A DNA stretch of 64,000 bases from Hoeflea sp. (lineage in GTDB: Bacteria > Pseudomonadota > Alphaproteobacteria > Rhizobiales > Rhizobiaceae), in NCBI GenBank assembly GCA_020637795.1, contig JACKJT010000001.1:310001-374000 (forward strand). Reading direction: 5' to 3'. Both the position numbers and the translations under genes were made by a program. How positions within the stretch are numbered: position 1 is the stretch's first letter; each line of letters begins with the position of its first letter. Below are positions 26,005 to 33,691 of this stretch, piece by piece. The notes below the pieces were generated by a model that saw only the letters and a program-made list of their open reading frames with translations, was not told the DNA's origin and searched no databases.

Positions 26005-27399
26005 TCACAGATGCCGCACCTGCGGTTCACTCCTGCGCCCCAGCAGCAATTCGGTCAGCCCCCAGACCAGCGCGTCGAGCCGGTCGGGAGAGCGTCCGGA
26101 CGACAATCCGTCCGGCCCGAAATCGCACATCTGGTCCTCCAGCGCCGCGAAGTGGCCGGCGTGGACCACCCGGCCCTGCTCGTAGAGGGCCGCCACCGGT
26201 TCGGCGCGCAGCCATTTGCCGCGCGTCGCCCGCACGGTCCTGACCGGCAGCGTCGGCTCGACGGTCCTCAGAACACTCGTCACCATGTCGCCTCCCTGGT
26301 TGATCTCGGCCACCACGCAATCGGCGTCGAAACGGCGGTAAAGCCGCGCCGCAGCTTCGGCCCAGCGGGTCGGGCTTGCGCCCTCGACCGAACCGTCGGC
26401 CAGCACCACCGCGCGGCCCTCCGCATCGAGGCCGATGGCGACGATGCCGCAGCAGGAATGTCTGGCCTCGCCCGAGGCCGGCGGATCGACCGCCACGACG
26501 ATGCGGGCGAGCGGCGCGTGGCTGCGCACCACCAGCGCCTCGATCTGGTCGCGCCGCCACAGCCCGTCCTCGCGGTCGGCGATCAGCTCGCCGTCGAGCT
26601 CCTGCCGTCCCAGCCTTGTGCCGCCGTAGCGTGCCCGGATCGTCTCGAGAAATCCCGCGGCCAGGTTCGCCGCATTGTCCTCGGTGCGGATCCGCGTCAC
26701 CCGCGTCGCCTTGTCTTTCACCAGCGCCAGCATCAAGGGCGTCGCCCTCGGCGTCGTCGTCACCAGCTGACGCGGGTGCTGCCCGAGCCTCAGCGCAAAT
26801 TGCAGCATGTCCCAGGTCTCGCGGCTATGCCGCCATTTGCCGAGCTCGTCGCACCAGGCGAGATCGAATTGCGGGCCGCGCAGGCTCTCGGGATCTTCGG
26901 ACGAAAACATCTGCGCCACCGCGCCCGAGGGCCAGACCAGCCGGCGCCGCGTCGCCTCAAACGTCGGACGCTCGGCCCGCGCAATCCCCAAGATTCCGGA
27001 AATGCCGTCGACCATCACCTCGCGCGCATCGCCGAAACTCTCGGCCACCAGCGCGATGCGGCCATCGCGCCCGAGCCCCGGCAGGTCGCCGGTGGCGAGC
27101 GCATGCACCCATTCGGCCCCGGCCCGGGTCTTGCCAGAGCCGCGCCCACCCATCATCAGCCAGGTCCGCCAATCACCTTCGGGCGGCAATTGTTCCGGCC
27201 GCGCCGTCAACGCCCAGTCATGGGCATGGGCGATGAGCGCCCGGTCGTCGAACCGGGCGATGTGGGCGGCGAGCAGCTTCGTCAGGTTCAGCCGTTCGTT
27301 CGCGTCAGCCGGATGAGCCAGACCCGCCAGACCGGCCGGATCGGCCAAATCAGCCAGATCAGCCAGATCAGAAACCGATTCACCCGTCTGGCCCAACAT
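26005..27399 (-). CDS. Terminase large subunit (gp2-like DNA packaging ATPase/nuclease)
   Basis: A 464-residue packaging motor. The ATPase half has a Walker A (GGRGSGKTRAGAEW) and a Walker B (FDLAWCDELGKW) with coupling motif TTTPRATP. The RNase-H-like nuclease half has acidic residues in VAVDPPASG, CVVAEINQGGDMV and DRLDALVWG. ATG at 27399 is preceded by AAGGA at good spacing. The same frame stays open upstream to 27825, with another start at 27699 behind AGGAGG that would add 100 residues rich in Arg/Pro. Right after the start lies a short Asp-Leu-Ala repeat (DLADLADLADPAGLAGLA) encoded by 9-bp DNA repeats, absent from typical relatives. Confidence 0.92.
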   Translation of the reverse strand: MLGQTGESVSDLADLADLADPAGLAGLAHPADANERLNLTKLLAAHIARFDDRALIAHAHDWALTARPEQLPPEGDWRTWLMMGGRGSGKTRAGAEWVHALATGDLPGLGRDGRIALVAESFGDAREVMVDGISGILGIARAERPTFEATRRRLVWPSGAVAQMFSSEDPESLRGPQFDLAWCDELGKWRHSRETWDMLQFALRLGQHPRQLVTTTPRATPLMLALVKDKATRVTRIRTEDNAANLAAGFLETIRARYGGTRLGRQELDGELIADREDGLWRRDQIEALVVRSHAPLARIVVAVDPPASGEARHSCCGIVAIGLDAEGRAVVLADGSVEGASPTRWAEAAARLYRRFDADCVVAEINQGGDMVTSVLRTVEPTLPVRTVRATRGKWLRAEPVAALYEQGRVVHAGHFAALEDQMCDFGPDGLSSGRSPDRLDALVWGLTELLLGRRSEPQVRHL

Positions 27400-28049
27400 G
27401 TTGTTATCCTTCACGTCCTCGCGGCGGCCCGGTTCCGCTGCCGCCTCGTACCGCAGCCCCCGGTCCGGCGGATCCACCTCAACCTGCTGCCTGTCCGACC
27501 GATCAGCCTCATCCTGACGCGTGACCGCTTCAGACTCATCGCCTGTCCCGGTGCCGGCCACAGGCTCCGGCGTCACCGCCGGCCGCCGCGGTTTCGGCCC
27601 CGGCGCATATTCGAGCAGCGCGGGCACCCGCCGCCGCCGCCGCGCAGGCCTTGTCCACACACCGCATTTCAGCGCCACTGCGAAATCCCGGATACCCATG
27701 CCCGGCCTCCTGCCGCCTCGCGCCTCGATGAAGCTTTTTCCGCCGGTCGGGCTACCACTGCCAGAACCCGCCCCGCCGAAACTGAACGCCCCCCGGGTTT
27801 CCCGGCACACTCTCTCCCCCGTCATCCCGGCCCCCGCGCAGGGATCCAGCCACCGCGCGTCCGCGCGGTGAGAGACTCACATCCACGGCGCATCCTGCGA
27901 AGGGTCTCCCGGCTCGCGGACACTCGCCTGCCGGATGCCGGAGGCAACGACGGCGCTCCGCTTGTCTCGATCAAGCCCGGCATGACGGGCCGAGAGACAC
28001 TGCCAAAGGCGGCTGCGGCGTTTGCCTCGCGCGCAGCGCATCCAACGCT
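27400..28049. other. 650-base stretch between gp1-like gene and terminase
   Basis: The terminase frame is open back to 27825, so 27400-27699 may encode an N-terminal extension if the start at 27699 (AGGAGG six bases upstream) is used. The part 27815-27990 contains dispersed-repeat-like sequence (GTCATCCCGG, CGCGCGTCCGCGCG, CCCGGCATGACGGG) like the repeat beside the portal gene. I see no other gene. Confidence 0.55.
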
Positions 28050-28793
28050 TCACCTCGTTTCAGCCTCGGTCCGATCTGAAAAACCCTCTGCGACGTTTTC
28101 GCCGTCGGACATCTCCACCGCGCCCTCGCCACGCTCCGCTGCATCACCAAGCTCCGCCGCCTCACTGGCGTCCTCCGGCCCGGCTGCCCGCTCAACCGCC
28201 AGCCGCTCGGCGGCGGCGAGAATGAGCTGCCGCACCGTCTGCCGCAGCTGCTCGCGCTCCCCGGGCCCAAGTCGCTGACCGGCCGCGCGGGCCTGGTCCT
28301 CGGCGATCAGCCGTTCCATCTGGTCGATCTTCTCGAGCGTGCGGGCGATCAGCGCCACCTGGTCGACTGCCGCCTTGCCCTCAAGCCCGTCCTCGCCAAG
28401 CCGGCCCGCCTCGCGGTCGAGGACAGCGCGCATCCGGGCGAGCATGGCGCGGGTGCTCTCGGCCGAGAGCTTCGCCGCCGCGCCCTCCGGCGCAGGTCCT
28501 GTATCCGCCGCCCCCGCCGCTGCGACCTGCGCACCCGTCGCGGCCACCGCCGCCCCGGGCTGCAGACCGGTCGCGTCCATCGCCGCGTCGCTGTCTTCAT
28601 CCCCGGCCGCGTCGCCGGGTCCCTGGTCCACGGGCAGCGCCGACTGCTTGATCTCGAACGGCTCGAGCGCCATGAGCAGATCGATCAGCCGGTCGACCAG
28701 CGCCGCCTCGCCCGCAGAAAACGGGTCGCCTGCCGAAAGAGCATCGGCAGCGGACAGCCCCAGCCGCCCGGCGGCCGTAAAAGCCTCGGTCAT
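28050..28793 (-). CDS. Hypothetical first gene of GTA cluster (candidate gp1/small terminase)
   Basis: A 247-residue protein from ATG 28793; the frame is open to 28946 and an upstream start is possible. The N-terminal part (MTEAFTAAGRLGLSAADAL, FSAGEAALVDRLIDLLMALEPFEIKQSAL) is followed by an Ala/Gly-rich linker, then a long helical region (ESTRAMLARMRAVLDREAGRL, VALIARTLEKIDQMERLIAED) and an acidic tail. I do not recognise a named domain. The position immediately before the terminase corresponds to RcGTA gp1, which acts as the small terminase; a helical DNA-binding or oligomerising role would fit. A 650-base gap separates it from the terminase start. Confidence 0.6.
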   Translation of the reverse strand: MTEAFTAAGRLGLSAADALSAGDPFSAGEAALVDRLIDLLMALEPFEIKQSALPVDQGPGDAAGDEDSDAAMDATGLQPGAAVAATGAQVAAAGAADTGPAPEGAAAKLSAESTRAMLARMRAVLDREAGRLGEDGLEGKAAVDQVALIARTLEKIDQMERLIAEDQARAAGQRLGPGEREQLRQTVRQLILAAAERLAVERAAGPEDASEAAELGDAAERGEGAVEMSDGENVAEGFSDRTEAETR

Positions 28794-29013
28794 CACACGC
28801 CTCGCAAGATCCGGAAATTCCGGCCGCGCCGCCAGGCGCCGGCCACCAAAAAAGCGCCCCGGAAAACCGAAGGCGCCTCGCACATTCATCCAATTCTCAA
28901 ACCGGCGCACCCGCAGGCGCCACCGGCCTCGCCGCCGCACCGCCATCGGCGCAGTTCTGTGACGATGACATAACCCTAGCAGAGGACCGTAACGGGATCA
29001 AGGATTATTTTCC

Positions 29014-29019
29014 TATAAT
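29014..29019 (+). promoter_or_regulatory. -10-like TATAAT before DUF3800 gene
   Basis: A consensus TATAAT hexamer in an AT-rich pocket lies 25 bases upstream of the GTG at 29044. The -35 region is weak. Confidence 0.35.
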
Positions 29020-29043
29020 TGCATTTGTTTGCCCGCTGAGTAG

Positions 29044-29946
29044 GTGGTACCGTGGCTAACGCCGGCTTCGTATTGCGCGAATTTTCTTGAAGGAATCTCC
29101 GGCGAGAAGGGGCTGGCAATCGTAATTTTCGCTTATTTTGACGAAAGCGCCGAACAGACAGTTGGGCAGGGTGTGCTCACTGTGGCGGGATATGTGTTTG
29201 AAGAAGAAGGGCTTCGCGGGCTAGAGAACGCGTGGGCGGACTTGCTTCGGAAGTACCGTCTGCCGTATTTCCACATGACAGAATGCAATGTGGACGATCC
29301 GCTGCCTCCGGATAATGTGTTTTGCGGACTCACAAAACCCCAGCGCATTCAAGCTGCAAAAGATGCAATTGCTATTGCCCGAAAGTATCCGCTTCACGGA
29401 GCGGCATACGTGGTGTGGCAGGAAGAGTACCGCGAAATTCTAGAAGATGAAGGCTTCGCTTGTGACGCCTATAGTTTCCTTTTGTGGAGCGCTTTGCTTC
29501 AAGTGTCTAAGTGGTGCGTCGCTAACCATCCAACCCAATCTTTATCCCTCTTCTTTGAGCAAGGTTACAAGTCGCAATCTAGAGCTGACGGACTGCTCCA
29601 GTTCGTGATTCAGGACGATATCGTTTGGCGGAAAAAAGGCCGCCCGTCGGCAATCGGCCACTCGTTTTTTGACAAGGACACTTCGTATCCCGGTCAGGCC
29701 GCAGATCTTCTTGCGTGGCACGTGAGAAAAGCAAACGCAAACCTCTCGGTAGGCAAACCAGTCAGAAAAGATAGCTCCGCTCTGTTTGATGGACGCATCA
29801 TCAAGACCGTGCATTACCCAAGGGAGCGACTTTTGGATATCAGGGATCATTTTGTTCAGAAATCGGGTAGCCTAGAACGTGCGGCTCAGATCCTGTTTAC
29901 GCCTATTGACCCTTTCCTAAACGACGAGAAAAAACCTCCTCAATAG
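29044..29946 (+). CDS. DUF3800 domain protein
   Basis: A protein of up to 300 residues with the DUF3800 signature. The acidic start FAYFDESAEQ, the block YRLPYFHMTECN, and the late DLLAWHVRKANAN together place acidic and His residues as in an RNase-H-like fold. The function of the family is unknown; it occurs often on mobile or accessory DNA. GTG at 29044 is the only early start but has a poor ribosome site, and conservation would suggest a start near residue 25 (before VIFAYFDE). Base composition is clearly more AT-rich than the flanking genes, indicating transfer. It is on the opposite strand to the GTA cluster. Confidence 0.78.
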   Translation: MVPWLTPASYCANFLEGISGEKGLAIVIFAYFDESAEQTVGQGVLTVAGYVFEEEGLRGLENAWADLLRKYRLPYFHMTECNVDDPLPPDNVFCGLTKPQRIQAAKDAIAIARKYPLHGAAYVVWQEEYREILEDEGFACDAYSFLLWSALLQVSKWCVANHPTQSLSLFFEQGYKSQSRADGLLQFVIQDDIVWRKKGRPSAIGHSFFDKDTSYPGQAADLLAWHVRKANANLSVGKPVRKDSSALFDGRIIKTVHYPRERLLDIRDHFVQKSGSLERAAQILFTPIDPFLNDEKKPPQ

Positions 29947-30205
29947 CCGATTCAAACGACCCTACCCTCGCGCCTCCTATAAGCTCCCGACCGACCGCAA
30001 AAAACCGCTCGGATTCCTCTCATTGAATATTCTTTGCAGCCTTTTCACCGGCTGGCTTTCAGACGCGGATGGACTCCGCGATGCTCAAAACTACCAATCA
30101 GGAAGCGTTTCCAATTGAAGCAGAAATTCCCGGAAAATTGCAGCCACTTAAAAGCGCTCCTAAATACAGGTTCTCCAACGCAAGCTCACAGCCCCCAAGA
30201 TTTCT

Positions 30206-30230
30206 TGTTAGTCCCTGTTAGCTCTGTTAT
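30206..30230 (+). promoter_or_regulatory. Three direct repeats upstream of parDE (candidate ParD operator)
   Basis: The pentamer TGTTA occurs at 30206, 30216 and 30225, a spacing of about one helical turn, ending 10 bases before the first parD start codon. The last repeat overlaps a -10-like GTTATCCT. ParD/CopG repressors typically bind such repeats; autoregulation is inferred. Confidence 0.5.
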
Positions 30231-30239
30231 CCTGCCCGC

Positions 30240-30509
30240 ATGAAACACGAACCGATGAAGACCCTCACCATCTCGCTTTCCGCGCAGCAGATCGCGCGGC
30301 TGCACCAGGCCGTTGCGTCCGGGGCCTATGCCTCCAACAGCGAGGTGATGCGCGATGCGCTGCGGCTGTGGGAGCAGCATCAGGAACTTCGCGCGCTCGA
30401 ACTCAACAGGCTGAAGCGCGCTTATGACGAGGGGATGGCCAGCGGCGAAGGCCGCGCGGTCGATGCCGGATCGCTTCTCGCCGAACTGAAGGCGGAGCGC
30501 CGTGGCTGA
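30240..30509 (+). CDS. parD: ParD-family antitoxin
   Basis: An 89-residue antitoxin (84 if started at Met6, MKTLTISLSAQQ). The N-terminal ribbon-helix-helix (TLTISLSAQQIARLHQAVASGAYASNSEVMRDALRLWEQ) binds DNA as a dimer. The C-terminal helix (ELNRLKRAYDEGMASGEGRAVDA, ending LLAELKAERRG) wraps the toxin. It overlaps parE by eight bases, the usual coupling that keeps antitoxin in excess. Confidence 0.9.
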   Translation: MKHEPMKTLTISLSAQQIARLHQAVASGAYASNSEVMRDALRLWEQHQELRALELNRLKRAYDEGMASGEGRAVDAGSLLAELKAERRG

Positions 30510-30789
30510 GGCCCGGCTCAGCCCCCGGGCCGAGCAGGATATCCGCGACATCTGGCGCAACATCGCCATCGACAATGAACCGGCGGCGGACGCCGTGCTG
30601 CGGCGCATGCTGGAGAAGGTCGACCTCGCCGCGACGCAGCCGAACATGGGGGTGGCGCGCCCGGAATTGAGCCCAACGGCCCGTATCCTGATCGAAGGCA
30701 ACTACATCCTGGTTTACGAGCCCATGCCCTATGGCATCCTTGTCGTTGCCATTGTCTATGGTGGACGCGATCCAGAGAGCTGGATTTAG
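30502..30789 (+). CDS. parE: ParE-family toxin
   Basis: A 95-residue RelE/ParE-fold toxin: LSPRAEQDIRDIWRNIAIDNEPAADAVLRRMLEKVDLAATQPNMG, then RPELSPTARILIEGNYILVYEP and VVAIVYGGRDPESW. ParE proteins of this type inhibit DNA gyrase. The reading frame is complete and the C-terminal YGGRDP block is intact, so the toxin is probably active. With parD it forms a small stabilising module beside the low-GC DUF3800 gene. Confidence 0.9.
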   Translation: MAEARLSPRAEQDIRDIWRNIAIDNEPAADAVLRRMLEKVDLAATQPNMGVARPELSPTARILIEGNYILVYEPMPYGILVVAIVYGGRDPESWI

Positions 30790-30805
30790 TAGCGGGACTC
30801 CCCCC

Positions 30806-31201
30806 CTAATGCCTCAAATCCCCGGCGATCCGCATCGCTTCATCGATCTCGTCGCGCAACACCGCGAGGTCGCCCTTGGCGAGGCCGAGCGTCAGCTGGC
30901 CGCCGCCCTCAAGTTCCAGCGCCAAGGCCAGCTCGCCCGACGCGTTCATGGCGAGGCCCATCGTGGTGGTCTTGAGCACCTGGAAATTCGGCCAGTCCTC
31001 CTCCGGCAGGCTCGACATCACCTGGCCGAGATGACTTGCGAGCGCGGTGATCGTCGCCGGCACGATCCTGGCGTCGAGCTCGATGCCGACTTTGCCGCCA
31101 CCCGCCGCGCCGAAGGCAAGCGCCACCGTCCGGTCCTGCGGCCTTGCCTCTCCGGCGAGAAGGATTTCGAGTTTCGGCGGCGTGTCGGTTGTGTCTGCCA
31201 C
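30806..31201 (-). CDS. Hypothetical protein, 131 residues
   Basis: An unrecognised, probably cytosolic protein. GTG at 31201 has AGGAG eight bases upstream and gives MADTTDTPPKLEILLAGEARPQDRTVALAFG. It contains beta-rich segments (KVGIELDARIVPATITALASHL, FQVLKTTTMGLAMNASGELALALELEGGGQLTLGL) and a helical end (GDLAVLRDEIDEAMRIAGDL). The frame upstream of the GTG runs into the palindromic repeat at 31227 and was left out. It converges with parE, with 16 bases between the stops. Confidence 0.6.
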   Translation of the reverse strand: MADTTDTPPKLEILLAGEARPQDRTVALAFGAAGGGKVGIELDARIVPATITALASHLGQVMSSLPEEDWPNFQVLKTTTMGLAMNASGELALALELEGGGQLTLGLAKGDLAVLRDEIDEAMRIAGDLRH

Positions 31202-31226
31202 GGTGCATGTCTCCTCAATTCCGGGC

Positions 31227-31332
31227 CTACAGCGCCGCGCATCCATTTGGATGCGCAAAGGACGCTGTAGCACTTTGAAATAATGCATGTTCGTTATCGC
31301 TCAATTGAATCCAATTGAGCGCGACATGCATT
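31227..31332. repeat. Dispersed double-hairpin repeat, copy 1
   Basis: First part: CTACAGCG ... CGCTGTAG flanking an inner GCGCATCC-ATTT-GGATGCGC hairpin. Second part: an imperfect hairpin around CTCAATTG-AATC-CAATTGAG ending GCGACATGCATT. A near-identical element lies at 48621-48721. This matches the kind of palindromic intergenic repeat (RIME/REP-like) abundant in rhizobia. Confidence 0.85.
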
Positions 31333-31407
31333 GGCCTGGCAGCCTTCTAAGTGGGGGCGGCCGGCGTCTACGCAAGCGCCTGACCTGCACCCATCGCTTC
31401 ACGCGAC

Positions 31408-31442
31408 AAAAAAACCGCCAGGGAGATGGCTCCCCGGCGGTT
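31408..31442 (-). terminator. Rho-independent terminator after DUF1328 gene
   Basis: On the minus strand, ACCGCCGGGGAG pairs with CTCCCTGGCGGT (one mismatch) and is followed by seven T. It lies 40 bases past the DUF1328 stop. Confidence 0.85.
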
Positions 31443-31481
31443 TGTATCGTGCTTCAGCTGGAGGATGAAGAACGTGTTGCT

Positions 31482-31643
31482 CTAGGCGATGGCGACGATG
31501 CCGAGCACGGCAAGCAGGAACAGGATCAGCACCAGGCCGATCAGGAACTTCGCGCCGGTCAGCGCTGCGCCGGACAGACGCCCGAAGCCCAGCAGGCCGG
31601 CGACGGCGGCGACAATAAGCAAAATCAGGATCCACTGGATCAT
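31482..31643 (-). CDS. DUF1328 small membrane protein (YtjA-like)
   Basis: A 53-residue peptide, MIQWILILLIVAAVAGLLGF, then GRLSGAALTGAKFLIGLVLILFLLAVLGIVAIA, read directly from the reverse complement. It has two membrane helices with a short RLSGAA loop, the DUF1328/UPF0391 pattern. The family is common in proteobacteria and of unknown function, often stress-induced. An AGGG ribosome site precedes the ATG, and a strong terminator follows, so it is monocistronic. Confidence 0.9.
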   Translation of the reverse strand: MIQWILILLIVAAVAGLLGFGRLSGAALTGAKFLIGLVLILFLLAVLGIVAIA

Positions 31644-31802
31644 GGAACAACCCTCCGTTTCATTTCACGAAGGCTCAACGCCGGCCTCGGCAAAAGGTTC
31701 CCGCCGCCGGCCGCCGGTGCCTGTCGTCGACGCCGCCGCACCGGCCGGCAGCGTGCTCAAGGCCTCGAAAAGCCGGAGCACGGATCACAGGGACAGGCCG
31801 GT

Positions 31803-32816
31803 TCAGGGAACCGCCACCGTCCCCCCGATCGGCAGCACCCTTGCCTTGACGCCCATCTCGCGCCCGGCATGGCGGAACCGGTGCACGGTATCGCTCGGCC
31901 GCTCCGGCGAGAGCTTGAAGGTGCCCCAGTGGATCCCGATCGCCAGGCGCGCGCCCACCTCGCGCGCGATCCGGACCGCTTCCTCGGGATTGACATGCAT
32001 GTCGGCCACCAGCTCGCGCGGTTCATAGGCGCCGATCGGCACCAGCACCAGGTCGACCGGGCCGTGCGACCTGCCGATCTGCCTGAATGCGGGCCCGTAG
32101 CCGGTGTCGCCGATGAACAGGATCTTCTTGCGTCCGTCGGTTATCACCCAGGAAAAGGCGTCGCCGCTCTTGAGCGCGGTAAGATTGCGCCTGGTCTCGT
32201 GGTGGGCGCGTTCGGCGGTGATCGTCAGGCCCTGGAATTGCATCGGCGCCCCGAGGCGCGGGCGGATGATGCGCACGGAGCCGGCCTGCTGCACGAACCC
32301 CGCCACGCCCGGAGGGACAAGGACCTCCAGCTTCGGAAACCGCCGCGCCAGCGCGGTCATCGTCGGCAGGTGAAGATGGTCATAATCGCCATGCGACAGG
32401 ACAACCGCGTCGATCTCCGGCAGGTCATCGACGCGTATGGGCATGTCCACGAGCCTTTGCGGCAAGGGGCTGATGGTCGACGGCTTGGGTTCGAGCACCG
32501 GATCGGTGAGGAGGCACCGCCCGCCGATATAGATGATGGCCGAGGAATGGCCGAGCCAGGTCACGGCCGGCCGGTCGCCGCTGCAGGCCTGGCTCACCCG
32601 AGTGGCGGCGGCGGTCGCGATTTCGGCCGCATCGCCCACGCCCCAGTGGTAGCTGCCAAGGGCAATATTGACATGATGCTGGGCCAGCCCAAGGACCCTG
32701 ACGGGCGCGGCTGCCAACTCGCTGCGGCGCTCGCCCGGCCCCTGCCCGGTCCCGGACGCGGTGCACCCGACGAGCAGCGCGGGCAGCACCAGCATGGCGG
32801 CCAGCATCTTGCACAT
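31803..32816 (-). CDS. Metallo-beta-lactamase-fold lipoprotein (NAPE-PLD/UlaG-like)
   Basis: A 337-residue hydrolase. ATG at 32816 gives a lipoprotein signal with lipobox (PALLVGC). The fold signatures are TWLGHSSAIIYIGGRCLLTDPVL, the metal motif in VLSHGDYDHLHLPT, RAHHETRRN, FIGDTGYGPAF, and the C-terminal IGIHWGTFKLSPE with the last ligand His. The arrangement resembles the NAPE-phospholipase-D/RomA group, although the first metal site reads HGDYDH and not HxHxDH. The substrate is unknown; it is probably an outer-membrane or periplasmic lipoprotein. An upstream TTG at 32861 was rejected because the lipoprotein signal explains the later start. Confidence 0.85.
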   Translation of the reverse strand: MCKMLAAMLVLPALLVGCTASGTGQGPGERRSELAAAPVRVLGLAQHHVNIALGSYHWGVGDAAEIATAAATRVSQACSGDRPAVTWLGHSSAIIYIGGRCLLTDPVLEPKPSTISPLPQRLVDMPIRVDDLPEIDAVVLSHGDYDHLHLPTMTALARRFPKLEVLVPPGVAGFVQQAGSVRIIRPRLGAPMQFQGLTITAERAHHETRRNLTALKSGDAFSWVITDGRKKILFIGDTGYGPAFRQIGRSHGPVDLVLVPIGAYEPRELVADMHVNPEEAVRIAREVGARLAIGIHWGTFKLSPERPSDTVHRFRHAGREMGVKARVLPIGGTVAVP

Positions 32817-33095
32817 TCGCCATGCGAGCGGACTTGCCGCCCGGTCCACCGGTGAACTCAATACACAACTCCGTCCCGGTCCCGCACCGTCACAGGTGCC
32901 GGAATGTTCAGTTCGCAGCGATCCGGGCCCGGGTATCGGCCGGATTTCCCATTCGGATCTTTCGGCGCCAATCTGCGGTCATTTTGCTGTCAGATCAAGC
33001 TCAATCGCGCCCTGTCCATCACCCGGCAAACATCGGGCTGTTGCCGTCGCCGCCATGCCGCTGCCGGCGGAAGAAGCGGCGCTGCGGCTCCGGGA

Positions 33096-33548
33096 TCAGG
33101 GCTCCTCGCCGGGCCAGTCGACCAGGTAGTCCTCGAAATCCTCGACATCGATGCCGGCCTCGCTCACCGTGCGGCCGCGCACCGAGACGCCGGCCTCGTG
33201 CACGGTTTCGGGATCGCCCGAGACCAGCGGATGCCACCAGTAGAGATCGGCGCCCTCGGCCACCAGCCGGTAGCCGCAGGTCGGCGGCAGCCAGGTGATG
33301 GTGTCGACCTGCGCCGGCGTCAGCCCGATGCAGTCAGGCACGGTCGCCTGGCGGTTTTCATAGTCCTTGCAGCGGCAGGAATGGCCGTCGAGCAGGCGGC
33401 AGGCAATGGAAGTCCAGGCAATCTCGCCGGTGTCCCAGTCCTCGAGCTTGTTCAGACAGCAGCGGCCGCAGCCGTCGCACAGGCTTTCCCATTCGGCCCT
33501 GGTCATCTGGGACAGCGTCTTGGCTTTCCAGAACGGCGTGGCGTCCAT
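33096..33548 (-). CDS. YcgN/UPF0260-family cysteine cluster protein
   Basis: A 150-residue cytosolic protein of the YkgJ/YcgN cysteine cluster type: [37 protein letters not shown], then [29 protein letters not shown] and [25 protein letters not shown]. The eight or so cysteines are thought to bind metal (Zn or Fe-S). ATG at 33548 has AGGAAG eight bases upstream and was preferred over the in-frame ATG at 33569. It is divergent from the PBP1A gene and of unknown function. Confidence 0.92.
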   Translation of the reverse strand: MDATPFWKAKTLSQMTRAEWESLCDGCGRCCLNKLEDWDTGEIAWTSIACRLLDGHSCRCKDYENRQATVPDCIGLTPAQVDTITWLPPTCGYRLVAEGADLYWWHPLVSGDPETVHEAGVSVRGRTVSEAGIDVEDFEDYLVDWPGEEP

Positions 33549-33691
33549 GAGCGGCTTCCTTTTTGTCATATCGACGCGCGTGCAGGCGCGCTGGCGGCTT
33601 GTCCTTTGACTGAAAATGCGCCAAAAGCATAGGCCACAGGGGGCAAAAACTGTGGTGACATCATGCACCGCGGGAACAGCAACGCGCGACG

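Noticed and set aside
25987..28278. Plus-strand frame of 763 codons over terminase and gp1-like gene
   Set aside because: Antisense to the terminase with intact Walker and nuclease motifs; composition is that of a GC-rich shadow.
13015..28793. Intact temperate prophage
   Set aside because: No integrase, repressor, replication genes or flanking attachment sites were found, and the tape measure is far too short; a GTA fits better.
30034..30243. A 69-codon plus-strand frame between DUF3800 and parD
   Set aside because: No ribosome site, no recognisable sequence, and it covers the probable parDE promoter and its repeats.
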